Assembly (NCBI RefSeq): GCF_007833215.1
Contig: NZ_CP042239.1
Location: forward strand, 2,418,001 to 2,482,000
DNA length: 64,000 bases
Direction: 5' to 3'
From: Sphingomonas suaedae
GTDB taxonomy: Bacteria > Pseudomonadota > Alphaproteobacteria > Sphingomonadales > Sphingomonadaceae
Of this stretch, positions 52,170-60,652 are shown piece after piece; position 1 is the first letter of the stretch; the number at the start of each line of letters is the position of its first letter. The notes under the pieces are model-generated. The model had not been told where the DNA came from. It saw only the letters and a program-made list of their open reading frames with translations, and did not search any database. Made by a program: the position numbers and the translations under genes.

Positions 52170-54547
52170 ATCGCCGCGCCGCTCTGCGCCTGCTGGGACA
52201 GGCTTCCGCCGCGACCGTCGCCATCGCCTTCGCCCCCGCTGCCCATGCCCTCGCAGCCCCGCTCTACAAGGATGCGCGCGCCCCGATCCCGGCGCGCGTC
52301 GCCGATCTGCTGGGACGGATGACGCTGGAGGAGAAGGTCGGCCAGATGATCGCCATCTGGGCGCGCAAGGCGGAGGTGATCGACGAGCTCGCCTTCAACC
52401 CCGCCAAGGCGAGCGCCGCCTATCCGCATGGCATCGGCCATGTCACCCGCCCGTCGGACAAGCGCGGCGTGCCGGGGATCACCGGTGCTTCGGGCGGCAC
52501 CGCCGCGCGCTGGCGCACCCCGCGCCAGACGGTCGAGTTCGTCAACGCGATGCAGCGCTGGGCGCTCAACGATACCCGGCTCGGCATTCCGGTCCTGTTC
52601 CACGAGGAATCGCTGCACGGCTATATGGCGACCGACGCGACGATGTTCCCACAGGCGATCGCCCTCGCCGGCACGTTCGACCGCGACCTGATGCGCCGCG
52701 TGCAATCGGTGATCGCGCGCGAGACACGCGCGCGCGGCGTCCCCTACGTCCTCTCCCCCGTGGTCGATATCGTGCGCGACCCGCGCTGGGGACGGATCGA
52801 GGAGACGTTCGGCGAATGCCCCTATCTCGTCGCGGAGATGGGCGTTGCGGCGGTCGAGGGGCTGCAAGGGCCGGGCAAGTTCGATCGCCTCGCCCCCGGC
52901 AAGGTCTATGCGACGCTCAAGCACATGACCGGCCACGGCCAGCCCGAGAGCGGCGTCAATGTCGGCCCGGCGCAACTGTCCGAGCGCGAGCTGCGCGAAT
53001 ATTTCTTCCCGCCGTTCCGCGAGATCGTGAAGCGCACGTCGATCGCCGCGGTGATGCCGAGCTATAACGAGATCGACGGCGTGCCGAGCCATGCCAACAC
53101 CTGGCTGCTCGGCGACATCCTGCGCGGCGAGTGGGGCTTCGACGGGCTGATCTCGAGCGATTATGGCGCGGTCAACGAGCTGGAAACGATCCACCATATC
53201 GCCGCCGATCTCGAACAGACGGCGCGACTCGCGCTGGCGGCCGGCGTCGACAGCGAGCTGCCCGACGGCGCGGCCTATCGCACGCTGGTCGATCAGGTGA
53301 AGGCAGGCAAGGTCGCGGTCGCGGCGATCGACCGCGCGGTGGCGCGGATGCTCGCCCTCAAGTTCCGCGCCGGGCTGTTCGAAAATCCCTATGGCGACGC
53401 GACGCTCGCCGAGCGCATCACCGGCAACCCGCAAGCCCGCGCGCTGGCGCTCGAGGCGGCGCGCAAGTCGCTGTGCCTGCTCACCAATGACGGGACGCTG
53501 CCGTTCGCGGAAGACAAGGTCCGCAAGCTCGCCGTGATCGGCCCCAACCACGCGATCGCGCGGCTGGGCGGCTATTCGAGCGTGCCGAAACAGACCGTCA
53601 GCCTGATCGAGGGGCTGCGCACGCTGGTCGGCGACCGCGTCGAACTGCTCACCGCGCAGGGCGTGTTCATCACGCAGAGCGAAGACCGGTCGGCGGACGA
53701 GATCCTGCTCGCCGATCCCGTGAAGAACCGCGAGCTGATCGCGCAGGCGGTCGAGATCGCGAAGGGCGCGGACGCGATCGTGCTGGCGATCGGCGATACC
53801 GAACAGACCAGCCGCGAGGGTTTCGCCAAGACCCATCTCGGCGATCGCACCGGCGTCGATCTCGTCGGCGAGCAGAATGAACTGGTCGCGGCGATGGCCG
53901 CGCTGGGCAAGCCGCTGGTGATCGCCGCGATCAACGGCCGCCCGCCAAGCTGGCCCGCAGTGGTCGGCAAGGCCAACGCCGTGCTCGAATGCTGGTATCC
54001 CGGGCAAGAGGGTGGCGCCGCAATGGCCGAGGCGCTGTTCGGTCGAGTCAATCCCGGCGCCAAGCTGCCGGTCACGGTGATCCGCGATTCAGGACAGGTG
54101 CCCTATTTCTACAATCACAAGCCTTCGGCTCGGCGGGGCTATCTCTTCGCCGACAAGTCGCCCCTGTTCGCGTTCGGCCACGGCCTGAGCTACACCAGCT
54201 TCGACATCGGGACGCCGGCGCTGTCTTCGCCGACGATGGCACGTGATGGCAGCGTCACGGTCGAGGTCGCGGTGCGCAACACGGGCGAGCGCGTGGGCGA
54301 CGAAGTGGTGCAGCTCTATATCAGCCGCCGCACTGCATCGGTGACGCAGCCGGTGCTGCAGCTCAAGGGATTCGAGCGGGTGTCACTCCAGCCGGGCGAG
54401 ACGCGCGCCGTTCGCTTCACCCTTCCCGCCGAAACTTTCGCGCTATGGGATGCGGAAATGCGCGAGACGGTCGAGCCCGGCGACGTTGATATCCGCGTCG
54501 GCAACAATTCTGTATCGCTCAAGTCCACCCTGCTCACCATCATCTGA
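52166..54547 (+). CDS. Glycoside hydrolase family 3 beta-xylosidase/glucosidase (copy B)
   Basis: A 793-residue paralog of copy A with the same domain order. The nucleophile is Asp332 in LISSDYGAVNEL. The N-terminus NRRAALRLLGQ followed by a hydrophobic stretch resembles a Tat signal, unlike copy A, so the two may use different export routes. It shares long identical motifs with copy A (HMTGHGQPESG, MASYNEIDGVPSHAN-type), fitting tandem duplication. Confidence 0.92.
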   Translation: MNRRAALRLLGQASAATVAIAFAPAAHALAAPLYKDARAPIPARVADLLGRMTLEEKVGQMIAIWARKAEVIDELAFNPAKASAAYPHGIGHVTRPSDKRGVPGITGASGGTAARWRTPRQTVEFVNAMQRWALNDTRLGIPVLFHEESLHGYMATDATMFPQAIALAGTFDRDLMRRVQSVIARETRARGVPYVLSPVVDIVRDPRWGRIEETFGECPYLVAEMGVAAVEGLQGPGKFDRLAPGKVYATLKHMTGHGQPESGVNVGPAQLSERELREYFFPPFREIVKRTSIAAVMPSYNEIDGVPSHANTWLLGDILRGEWGFDGLISSDYGAVNELETIHHIAADLEQTARLALAAGVDSELPDGAAYRTLVDQVKAGKVAVAAIDRAVARMLALKFRAGLFENPYGDATLAERITGNPQARALALEAARKSLCLLTNDGTLPFAEDKVRKLAVIGPNHAIARLGGYSSVPKQTVSLIEGLRTLVGDRVELLTAQGVFITQSEDRSADEILLADPVKNRELIAQAVEIAKGADAIVLAIGDTEQTSREGFAKTHLGDRTGVDLVGEQNELVAAMAALGKPLVIAAINGRPPSWPAVVGKANAVLECWYPGQEGGAAMAEALFGRVNPGAKLPVTVIRDSGQVPYFYNHKPSARRGYLFADKSPLFAFGHGLSYTSFDIGTPALSSPTMARDGSVTVEVAVRNTGERVGDEVVQLYISRRTASVTQPVLQLKGFERVSLQPGETRAVRFTLPAETFALWDAEMRETVEPGDVDIRVGNNSVSLKSTLLTII

Positions 54548-54553
54548 GGTTCC

Positions 54554-55765
54554 ATGCCCAGGATCGTTTCCGCACGCGTCATCGTCACCTGCCCCGGGCG
54601 CAATTTCGTCACGTTGAAGATTGATTGCGACGACGGCAGCACCGGGCTGGGTGATGCGACGCTCAACGGGCGCGAGCTGGCGGTCGCGAGCTATCTCACA
54701 GACCATGTGATCCCGTGCCTGATCGGCCGCGACGCGCAGCGGATCGAGGATATCTGGCAGTATCTCTATAAGGGCGCCTATTGGCGGCGCGGGCCGGTGA
54801 CGATGAGCGCGATCGCCGCCGTCGACACCGCGCTGTGGGACATCAAGGGCAAGATCGCCGGGCTGCCGCTCTACCAGCTGCTGGGCGGGGCGATGCGCGA
54901 AGGGTGTATGGTCTATGGCCATGCCAATGGCGCGACGATCGAGGATACGATCGAGGCCGCGCTCGAGTACCAGCGGCAGGGGTACAAGGCGATCCGGCTG
55001 CAATCGGGCGTACCGGGGCTCGCCTCGACCTATGGCGTGAGCAAGGACCGCTATTTCTACGAACCCGCTGATGCCGATCTGCCGACCGAGAATGTCTGGT
55101 CGAGCGAGAAATACCTCCGCTCGGTCCCGCCGCTCTTCGCTGCGGCGCGCGAAGCGCTCGGCTGGGATGTGCACCTGCTGCACGACGTCCACCACCGGCT
55201 GACCCCGATCGAGGCGGCGCGGCTGGGCAAGGATCTCGAGCCCTATCGCCCGTTCTGGATCGAGGATTCGACCCCGGCCGAAAATCAGGCGAATTTCCGA
55301 CTGATCCGCCAGCACAGCACGACGCCGCTCGCGGTGGGGGAGGTGTTCAATTCGATCTGGGATTGCAAGGGGCTGATCGAGGAGCAGCTGATCGACTATA
55401 TCCGCGCGACCGTGGTCCACGCCGGCGGCATCACCCATCTGCGCCGGATCGCTGCGTTCGCCGATCTGCACAATGTCCGCACCGGCTGTCACGGCGCGAC
55501 CGACCTGTCGCCGGTGTGTATGGCCGCCGCGCTGCACTTCGGCCTGTCGGTGCCCAATTTCGGGGTGCAGGAATATATGCGCCACACTGACGAGACCGAT
55601 GCGGTGTTCCCGCACGGCTACAGCTTCGTCGACGGGATGATGCATCCCGGCGACGCTCCTGGTCTGGGGGTCGAGCTCGACGAGAGCCTGGCCGCCACCT
55701 TCCCCTACAAACGTGCCTATCTGCCGGTGAACCGGCGCGAGGACGGCACGATGCACGACTGGTAA
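54554..55765 (+). CDS. manD: D-mannonate dehydratase, enolase superfamily (ManD)
   Basis: A 403-residue enolase-superfamily enzyme. Metal ligands Asp211 (LLHDVHHR), Glu237 (FWIEDSTPA) and Glu263 (AVGEVFNS) and catalytic Arg148, Tyr160 and His213 match characterised ManD enzymes with a one-residue offset. It dehydrates D-mannonate to 2-keto-3-deoxygluconate. In this locus it would serve glucuronate released by GH67, but uronate isomerase, fructuronate reductase and KDG kinase/aldolase genes are not in the window. It starts 6 bp after GH3 copy B. Confidence 0.9.
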   Translation: MPRIVSARVIVTCPGRNFVTLKIDCDDGSTGLGDATLNGRELAVASYLTDHVIPCLIGRDAQRIEDIWQYLYKGAYWRRGPVTMSAIAAVDTALWDIKGKIAGLPLYQLLGGAMREGCMVYGHANGATIEDTIEAALEYQRQGYKAIRLQSGVPGLASTYGVSKDRYFYEPADADLPTENVWSSEKYLRSVPPLFAAAREALGWDVHLLHDVHHRLTPIEAARLGKDLEPYRPFWIEDSTPAENQANFRLIRQHSTTPLAVGEVFNSIWDCKGLIEEQLIDYIRATVVHAGGITHLRRIAAFADLHNVRTGCHGATDLSPVCMAAALHFGLSVPNFGVQEYMRHTDETDAVFPHGYSFVDGMMHPGDAPGLGVELDESLAATFPYKRAYLPVNRREDGTMHDW

Positions 55766-55781
55766 GCCAAGGAGCCCCTCG

Positions 55782-56930
55782 ATGACCCCGACCCGCCGCC
55801 AGACCCTGTCCGGGCTTGCCGCCCTGCCCCTCGTCGCCGCGCTTCCTGCCCGCGCGCGGAACAAGCCCGCGACGATTCAGGCGGCGGCGCTGGCCAGCGG
55901 GCGCCGTTTTGGCAGTGCGGTCGCCTGGGCGCCGCCAGGCGCGGATGCGGGGTCGTTCAACAACCCCGCCTATGCAGAAATCGTTGCGCGCGAATGCGGG
56001 CTGATCGTGCCCGAGAATGAGATGAAATGGCAGTCGATCCGGCCCTCGGCGACCGAATATCGGTTCGACCGGCTCGACGCGATGGTCACATGGGCGCGCG
56101 GCAAGGGGATCGGCGTGCGCGGTCACACCCTGCTCTGGCATCGACCGAAATGGTTTCCGGCGTGGCTCAACAATCACGATTTCGGCACCTCGCCGAAAGC
56201 GGCGGCGGAGAAGCTGCTGGGTGAGCATGTCCGCACCGTGATGGGGCGGTACAAGGAAACGATCACCAGCTGGGACGTGGTGAACGAGGCGGTCGATCCG
56301 GAGACGTCGGGCCTCGTCGAAACCTCGCTATCCAAGGCGTTCGGCGGAGTCGAACCCGCGCTCGACTTCGCCTTCCACATCGCCCGCGCGCAGGCGCCCG
56401 ACGCCGAGCTGGTCTATAACGACTATATGAGCTGGGAGCCGGGCAACGAGAAACACCGCGCCGGCGTGCTCAAGCTGCTCGAAGGCTTCCGCAAGCGCGG
56501 CGTGCCGGTCGATACGCTTGGCATCCAGAGCCATATCGAGATGTTCACGCTCGACCCCAGGACCGGTCTTGGCCCGCGGCAGGAGCGCGAATGGCGCGCC
56601 TTTATCGATGAGGCCGTCGGCATGGGCTACAAGCTGATGATTACCGAGCTGGACGTGAAGGACAATGCGCTGCCGGGCGATCCGGCGGTGCGTGATGCGG
56701 GGGTCGTCGCCTATCTGCGCGCCTATATGGAGCTGATGCTGTCCTATCCCCAGCTGCGCGACGTGCTCGCCTGGGGTATGGTCGACAAATATAGCTGGCT
56801 GCAGGGATTTTCGCCGCGCAAGGACGGACTGCCGCTGCGCTGCTGTCCTTACGACAGTGCGTTTCGACCCAAGCCGATGCGGGACGAATTGATCCGGCTG
56901 TTCGCAGCGGCCGCGCCGGCAGCCTCATAA
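55782..56930 (+). CDS. Endo-1,4-beta-xylanase, glycoside hydrolase family 10
   Basis: A 382-residue secreted endoxylanase. TPTRRQTLSGLAAL at the start is a Tat-like signal. The barrel shows VPENEMKWQSI, HTLLWH, acid/base Glu169 in WDVVNEAVD and nucleophile Glu289 in ITELDVKD. It cleaves the xylan backbone internally. It is the last gene of GH3-GH3-manD-GH10 and is the only clear endoxylanase in the window. Confidence 0.95.
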   Translation: MTPTRRQTLSGLAALPLVAALPARARNKPATIQAAALASGRRFGSAVAWAPPGADAGSFNNPAYAEIVARECGLIVPENEMKWQSIRPSATEYRFDRLDAMVTWARGKGIGVRGHTLLWHRPKWFPAWLNNHDFGTSPKAAAEKLLGEHVRTVMGRYKETITSWDVVNEAVDPETSGLVETSLSKAFGGVEPALDFAFHIARAQAPDAELVYNDYMSWEPGNEKHRAGVLKLLEGFRKRGVPVDTLGIQSHIEMFTLDPRTGLGPRQEREWRAFIDEAVGMGYKLMITELDVKDNALPGDPAVRDAGVVAYLRAYMELMLSYPQLRDVLAWGMVDKYSWLQGFSPRKDGLPLRCCPYDSAFRPKPMRDELIRLFAAAAPAAS

Positions 56931-57050
56931 CGACGGGGGCCAAGGCCTGGCTTCCGCATTGATCGCCATCCTTCCGCACGCCGGTTGACCCGCGCGTTCG
57001 CCCCGTCGCGCGTCGGACGATATACGCCCACACCGCGCCCCTCCTCCCCC

Positions 57051-57086
57051 CAAAAGAAAAGGCCGCCGCCTGGGAAGGCGACGGCC
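57051..57086 (-). terminator. Rho-independent terminator of the TonB-dependent receptor gene
   Basis: On the minus strand GGCCGTCGCC-TTCCCA-GGCGGCGGCC is followed by TTTTCTTTTG. It lies 23 bp after the receptor stop. The rest of the 178-bp gap to GH10 shows nothing gene-like. Confidence 0.88.
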
Positions 57087-57108
57087 GGGAGGTTGGGAAG
57101 ACTCGTGA

Positions 57109-60100
57109 TTAGAAGTTGAAGCGGATCATGCCGGTGATGCGGCGGTCGTTCATGTACCAGCCGCGCGGGACGAGCCGGATGTCGCCATTCTGGTCGGTCA
57201 CCGCCGCGCTCGTCTTCGTCACCGAGTTGGTGAGGTTCACGCCCTGGATCCCGAGCTTGAGCTGCGGCGTGATCGACACGGTGATCGATGCATCGAGCTG
57301 GCCGTAATCCTCCTGGAAGATCGGATCGAACGGCGTGATCACATCGCGCAGCGTCAGCAGATATTGTGAGCGCCAGCTATAGGATGCACGCGCCGAGACT
57401 GGCCCGATATCGATGAACGGAGTGATGTTGAACTGGTGCTCCGACAGCCCCTGAAGCGGGAAGTTCGCCCCCGTGATCGTCGGCTGGCGCCCCGCTGCCA
57501 CATCGGGATCGGTCTCGGACAAGGTGCTCTGCGGCACGCCGTCGCTCGACACATAGGTGTAGTTCGCCTGCAGGCCGAGCCCCTTAAGCGGGCCTGGCAG
57601 GAAGTCGAACACCTGCTGATAGGCGATCTCGAAGCCCTTGATCTTGCCGACGTCCGGCGAGTTGATCGGCGTCGTCACGACGGCTTCGAAGGTTTCGCCA
57701 TTGTTGGTGAAGGTGCGACGCACGGTGCTGTTGGTCAGCACATTGTGCAGTTCCTTGTAGAAGAACGATGCCGTCAGCTGACCGACCCGCGAGAAATACC
57801 ATTCCGCGGTGAGATCGAAGCTGTCGGCCTCTGTCGGGAGCAGTTCGGGATTGCCCGCGTTGAAGGTGCCCTGGATCGAAACCTGTCCGGGAGCAATCAC
57901 ACCATCCGACCCGAACGAGCCCGTTCCCGGCGCGACCGGCGTGACGACAACCGGAATCTGGTTGCCATTTGCGTCGACCTGCGGCCGCGCGGTCACGCCT
58001 ACCGGGAAATAGTTGCGCACCAGGCCGAGCGCGGGCGGCGCTACGCCCTTCGAATAGGCGGCACGGAACTGAAGACCGCCACCGACTTCGAGTTTCAGGT
58101 TAAGGCTCGGCAGCCAATAGTCATAGTCCAGATCGAAATTGTTCGGAACGATCGCGCCGTTCAGATAATTGGTGATCTGGGTCAGCTGAGCCGGCGACAG
58201 CGCGCACAGCGCATTGACCGTAGCACCCGCGCCCGACAGCACATTGTTGATCGATTCCTGGCAGGTGGCGTCGGTCGGCAGATCGGTCGGGAACGGGAAT
58301 TCGACAAAGCCTTCCGACTTGCGGTTGGTCGTGGTGTAGCGCACCCCGACATTGCCGCTGAGCTTCATCCCGCTATCGAATTCGCTGCCGAAGCGCAGCA
58401 TCAGATACGCCGCCTTGTTCTGCTCACGCTGCGGGTTGATTTCGCCCGCCGTGAACGGCTGGCCCGGAAGCGCGTTGGGACGATCCGCCAGCGAACGCCA
58501 GCCACCATTGATGATCTCGCCATTCGGACCGGTCGTGGTGGGTTCCCACTCCCGGTTTATGCGGTTCGCATAGTCGATATAGGCTTGGTAATAGGTCGCG
58601 GTGTTGCTGTTGTAGAACGGCCGACACTGGCCGTTCATCGGATTGCCCACCGAATTGCGGAAGAAATCGCTGAAGCAGAATTGCTGATAGCCCTGGAGCG
58701 GTGCGCCGCCGCTGCCGCCCTGAACGCCGTCGACCGGATCGTCCAGCCACACCGGCCCGCCATTGCCCCACTGCTCGCTCAGACGACCCCAATTATAGGT
58801 CGAGAAGCGAGCGACCTGATCGCGATCGGCATAGCGCCCACCGACGCGGACCGACTTGAAAAAGCCGTCGTCGGGAAAAGACAGTTCGGCGTCGAGACGG
58901 AAGGCATCGGAATTGCCGGTGCTCGCCTCGATATGGTCCATCGCCGAGCGATAGAAGCTGTTGTACGGATCCGCGAAACTCTGATGCGAGCCGGTATAAT
59001 AGGACGGATAGTCCGCCGAGCCTCCCGGCGTGCCGGTGCAGGGCAGAGTGGGGCAGCTTTGCGGCGCGCGGAATTCCACCGTGGGGAACGCACTCCCGTT
59101 CAGACCGATCGCGACATCCTGATAGGACGAGGTCCAGAGGCCGTTATCCATGATGTCGACGAACGAATCGACATGCTGATAGTCCGCGCTGATGCTGAAA
59201 TTGTCGGAGACCTGATAGCGGAAGTTGAACGAATAATCGTCGGTCACCGCGCGCTCATTGTGATCGCGACGGATATTGTTCGACTGAAGCCCGAATGCCG
59301 GCGTGCGGATATTGCCCGCAGTGTTCTGATCGTCGCGCCAGCCGGTCGGTCCCGTGATGACCCCGCTTTCGAACAGACCCGAGGAGTCGAAGAGGATCGA
59401 CGTGCCGTCGCGGGCACGCGAGTCGCCGTTGGACTCGACGTTATCGGTTGCGATCTCGATCGTGTGCTCGGTCCATGCCTGTCGCGCGTCGGAGCGCAGG
59501 AACTGGAAGGTCGCCTCTGCACGGCGATCGTTGCTGCGCCACTGGGCAGCGGCGGCATAGCCGAAGCGCCGACGCTCGAACTCCTGCGTGCCGATCACCG
59601 CGCCGCGCGGGAACAGCCCGCTACCCGTCTGAGTCGCGGTTCCGAACGGCACCACGTCGGTGCGGCTGCCGTCAGAATAGATCGGGCGAACGCGGAAGCT
59701 GGAAACCTGGAAGCGATCCGCACGCGAGAAGAGCTGCGAATAGGAGGCGCTACCGAGCAGGCCGATCTCGCCGATCCCGGTATCCCAGGTATTGCTGACC
59801 ACAAACGCTGCGGTTGGCGACGTCTTCTGGATGAAATCCGAATAGTTGAGCTCGAGCGAACCCGCCATCACGAAGCCCTTCTTGTCGAAGGGAAGCCGGG
59901 TACGCAGATTGACGACGCCGGCGATGCCGCCCTCGACGCGGTCGGCCGACGGGCTTTTGAACACATCGACGCCGCCGAGCAGTTCGGACGGGACATCGGC
60001 GAAGCTCAATGCGCGGCCATTGTTCGCTGTGAACGCTTCACGCCCGTTAAATTCCGAGCGAACATAGGTAAGGCCGCGCACCACGACGCCTGACCCCTCG

Positions 60101-60468
60101 ACCGAGAAGTGATCGGGATCGATGCCCGCTGCGAAGCGATTGATCGAAATGCCCGGAATACGCTGAAGCGTCTCGGTCACCGATCGGTCGGGCAGCGCAC
60201 CGATATCCTCGGCCGTGACCGAATCGACAATCGTGTCGGAGGTACGCTTGCGCTGCTGCGCGCTCTGCAACGATTCACGAAAACCCGTAACGACAACGGT
60301 GTCCGGATCGGTCGGCGCATCCTGCGCCTCGTCCGCAGGTGCCGTCTGCGCATATGCCGCCGACGGCAGTGCGAACGCTGTCATCAGCGCCGCCGTCGAA
60401 ACACCGATTCCCCAAGTCGCGCGACCATACCGGCCCTCCGCGCGCGCACGATTCCGCCAAATCGACAT
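57109..60468 (-). CDS. TonB-dependent receptor for xylan oligosaccharides
   Basis: An 1119-residue outer-membrane transporter with a signal peptide (about 1-40, ending SAAYAQ). A TonB-box-like TVVVTG and the plug domain (IGALPDRSVTETLQRIPGISI, GVVVRGLTYV) follow. The rest is the large beta barrel, and the chain ends in RFNF, the usual outer-membrane C-terminal aromatic. Size fits the oligosaccharide-type receptors of sphingomonads and Caulobacter. A XylR site lies upstream and GAGGAGGGG precedes the ATG. Substrate is inferred from the locus. Confidence 0.93.
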   Translation of the reverse strand: MSIWRNRARAEGRYGRATWGIGVSTAALMTAFALPSAAYAQTAPADEAQDAPTDPDTVVVTGFRESLQSAQQRKRTSDTIVDSVTAEDIGALPDRSVTETLQRIPGISINRFAAGIDPDHFSVEGSGVVVRGLTYVRSEFNGREAFTANNGRALSFADVPSELLGGVDVFKSPSADRVEGGIAGVVNLRTRLPFDKKGFVMAGSLELNYSDFIQKTSPTAAFVVSNTWDTGIGEIGLLGSASYSQLFSRADRFQVSSFRVRPIYSDGSRTDVVPFGTATQTGSGLFPRGAVIGTQEFERRRFGYAAAAQWRSNDRRAEATFQFLRSDARQAWTEHTIEIATDNVESNGDSRARDGTSILFDSSGLFESGVITGPTGWRDDQNTAGNIRTPAFGLQSNNIRRDHNERAVTDDYSFNFRYQVSDNFSISADYQHVDSFVDIMDNGLWTSSYQDVAIGLNGSAFPTVEFRAPQSCPTLPCTGTPGGSADYPSYYTGSHQSFADPYNSFYRSAMDHIEASTGNSDAFRLDAELSFPDDGFFKSVRVGGRYADRDQVARFSTYNWGRLSEQWGNGGPVWLDDPVDGVQGGSGGAPLQGYQQFCFSDFFRNSVGNPMNGQCRPFYNSNTATYYQAYIDYANRINREWEPTTTGPNGEIINGGWRSLADRPNALPGQPFTAGEINPQREQNKAAYLMLRFGSEFDSGMKLSGNVGVRYTTTNRKSEGFVEFPFPTDLPTDATCQESINNVLSGAGATVNALCALSPAQLTQITNYLNGAIVPNNFDLDYDYWLPSLNLKLEVGGGLQFRAAYSKGVAPPALGLVRNYFPVGVTARPQVDANGNQIPVVVTPVAPGTGSFGSDGVIAPGQVSIQGTFNAGNPELLPTEADSFDLTAEWYFSRVGQLTASFFYKELHNVLTNSTVRRTFTNNGETFEAVVTTPINSPDVGKIKGFEIAYQQVFDFLPGPLKGLGLQANYTYVSSDGVPQSTLSETDPDVAAGRQPTITGANFPLQGLSEHQFNITPFIDIGPVSARASYSWRSQYLLTLRDVITPFDPIFQEDYGQLDASITVSITPQLKLGIQGVNLTNSVTKTSAAVTDQNGDIRLVPRGWYMNDRRITGMIRFNF

Positions 60469-60522
60469 CCACCCCTCCTCGTTTCGAGAGCCTTTTGGCC
60501 CTTCTGCCCTGTTGCGCCCTCA

Positions 60523-60536
60523 AGGTAGCGCTAACA
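60523..60536. promoter_or_regulatory. XylR operator, receptor / Hal3 divergent gap
   Basis: AGGTAGCGCTAACA is the palindrome with a complete right half and core. It lies 55 bp upstream of the receptor start on the minus strand. It could also affect Hal3 on the plus strand. Confidence 0.75.
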
Positions 60537-60576
60537 TTTCATCGTCTTAAGCGAATGCGCAGCTTTCGGCAAGAGA

Positions 60577-60634
60577 TGTTGTGCGCTACCAGAAAGAAAA
60601 TGACGCAGATGTTGCATGAATGCTGCTGCAACAT
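60577..60634. promoter_or_regulatory. Degenerate XylR-like site and ATGTTGCA palindrome upstream of Hal3
   Basis: TGTTGTGCGCTACCA (60577-60591) resembles the XylR site with one inserted base. Further down, ATGTTGCA (60609-60616) and TGCAACAT (60627-60634) form perfect 8-bp arms around 10 bp, ending 18 bp before the Hal3 GTG. The second element could be an operator or an mRNA hairpin. Neither binder is known. Confidence 0.4.
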
Positions 60635-60652
60635 GAAGAGGGGGAGAGGCGC

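Noticed and set aside
57436..60093. 885-codon plus-strand open frame opposite the TonB-dependent receptor
   Set aside because: Its translation is low-complexity Arg/Ala/Gly-rich with no recognisable motif, while the minus strand encodes a complete receptor with plug and barrel.
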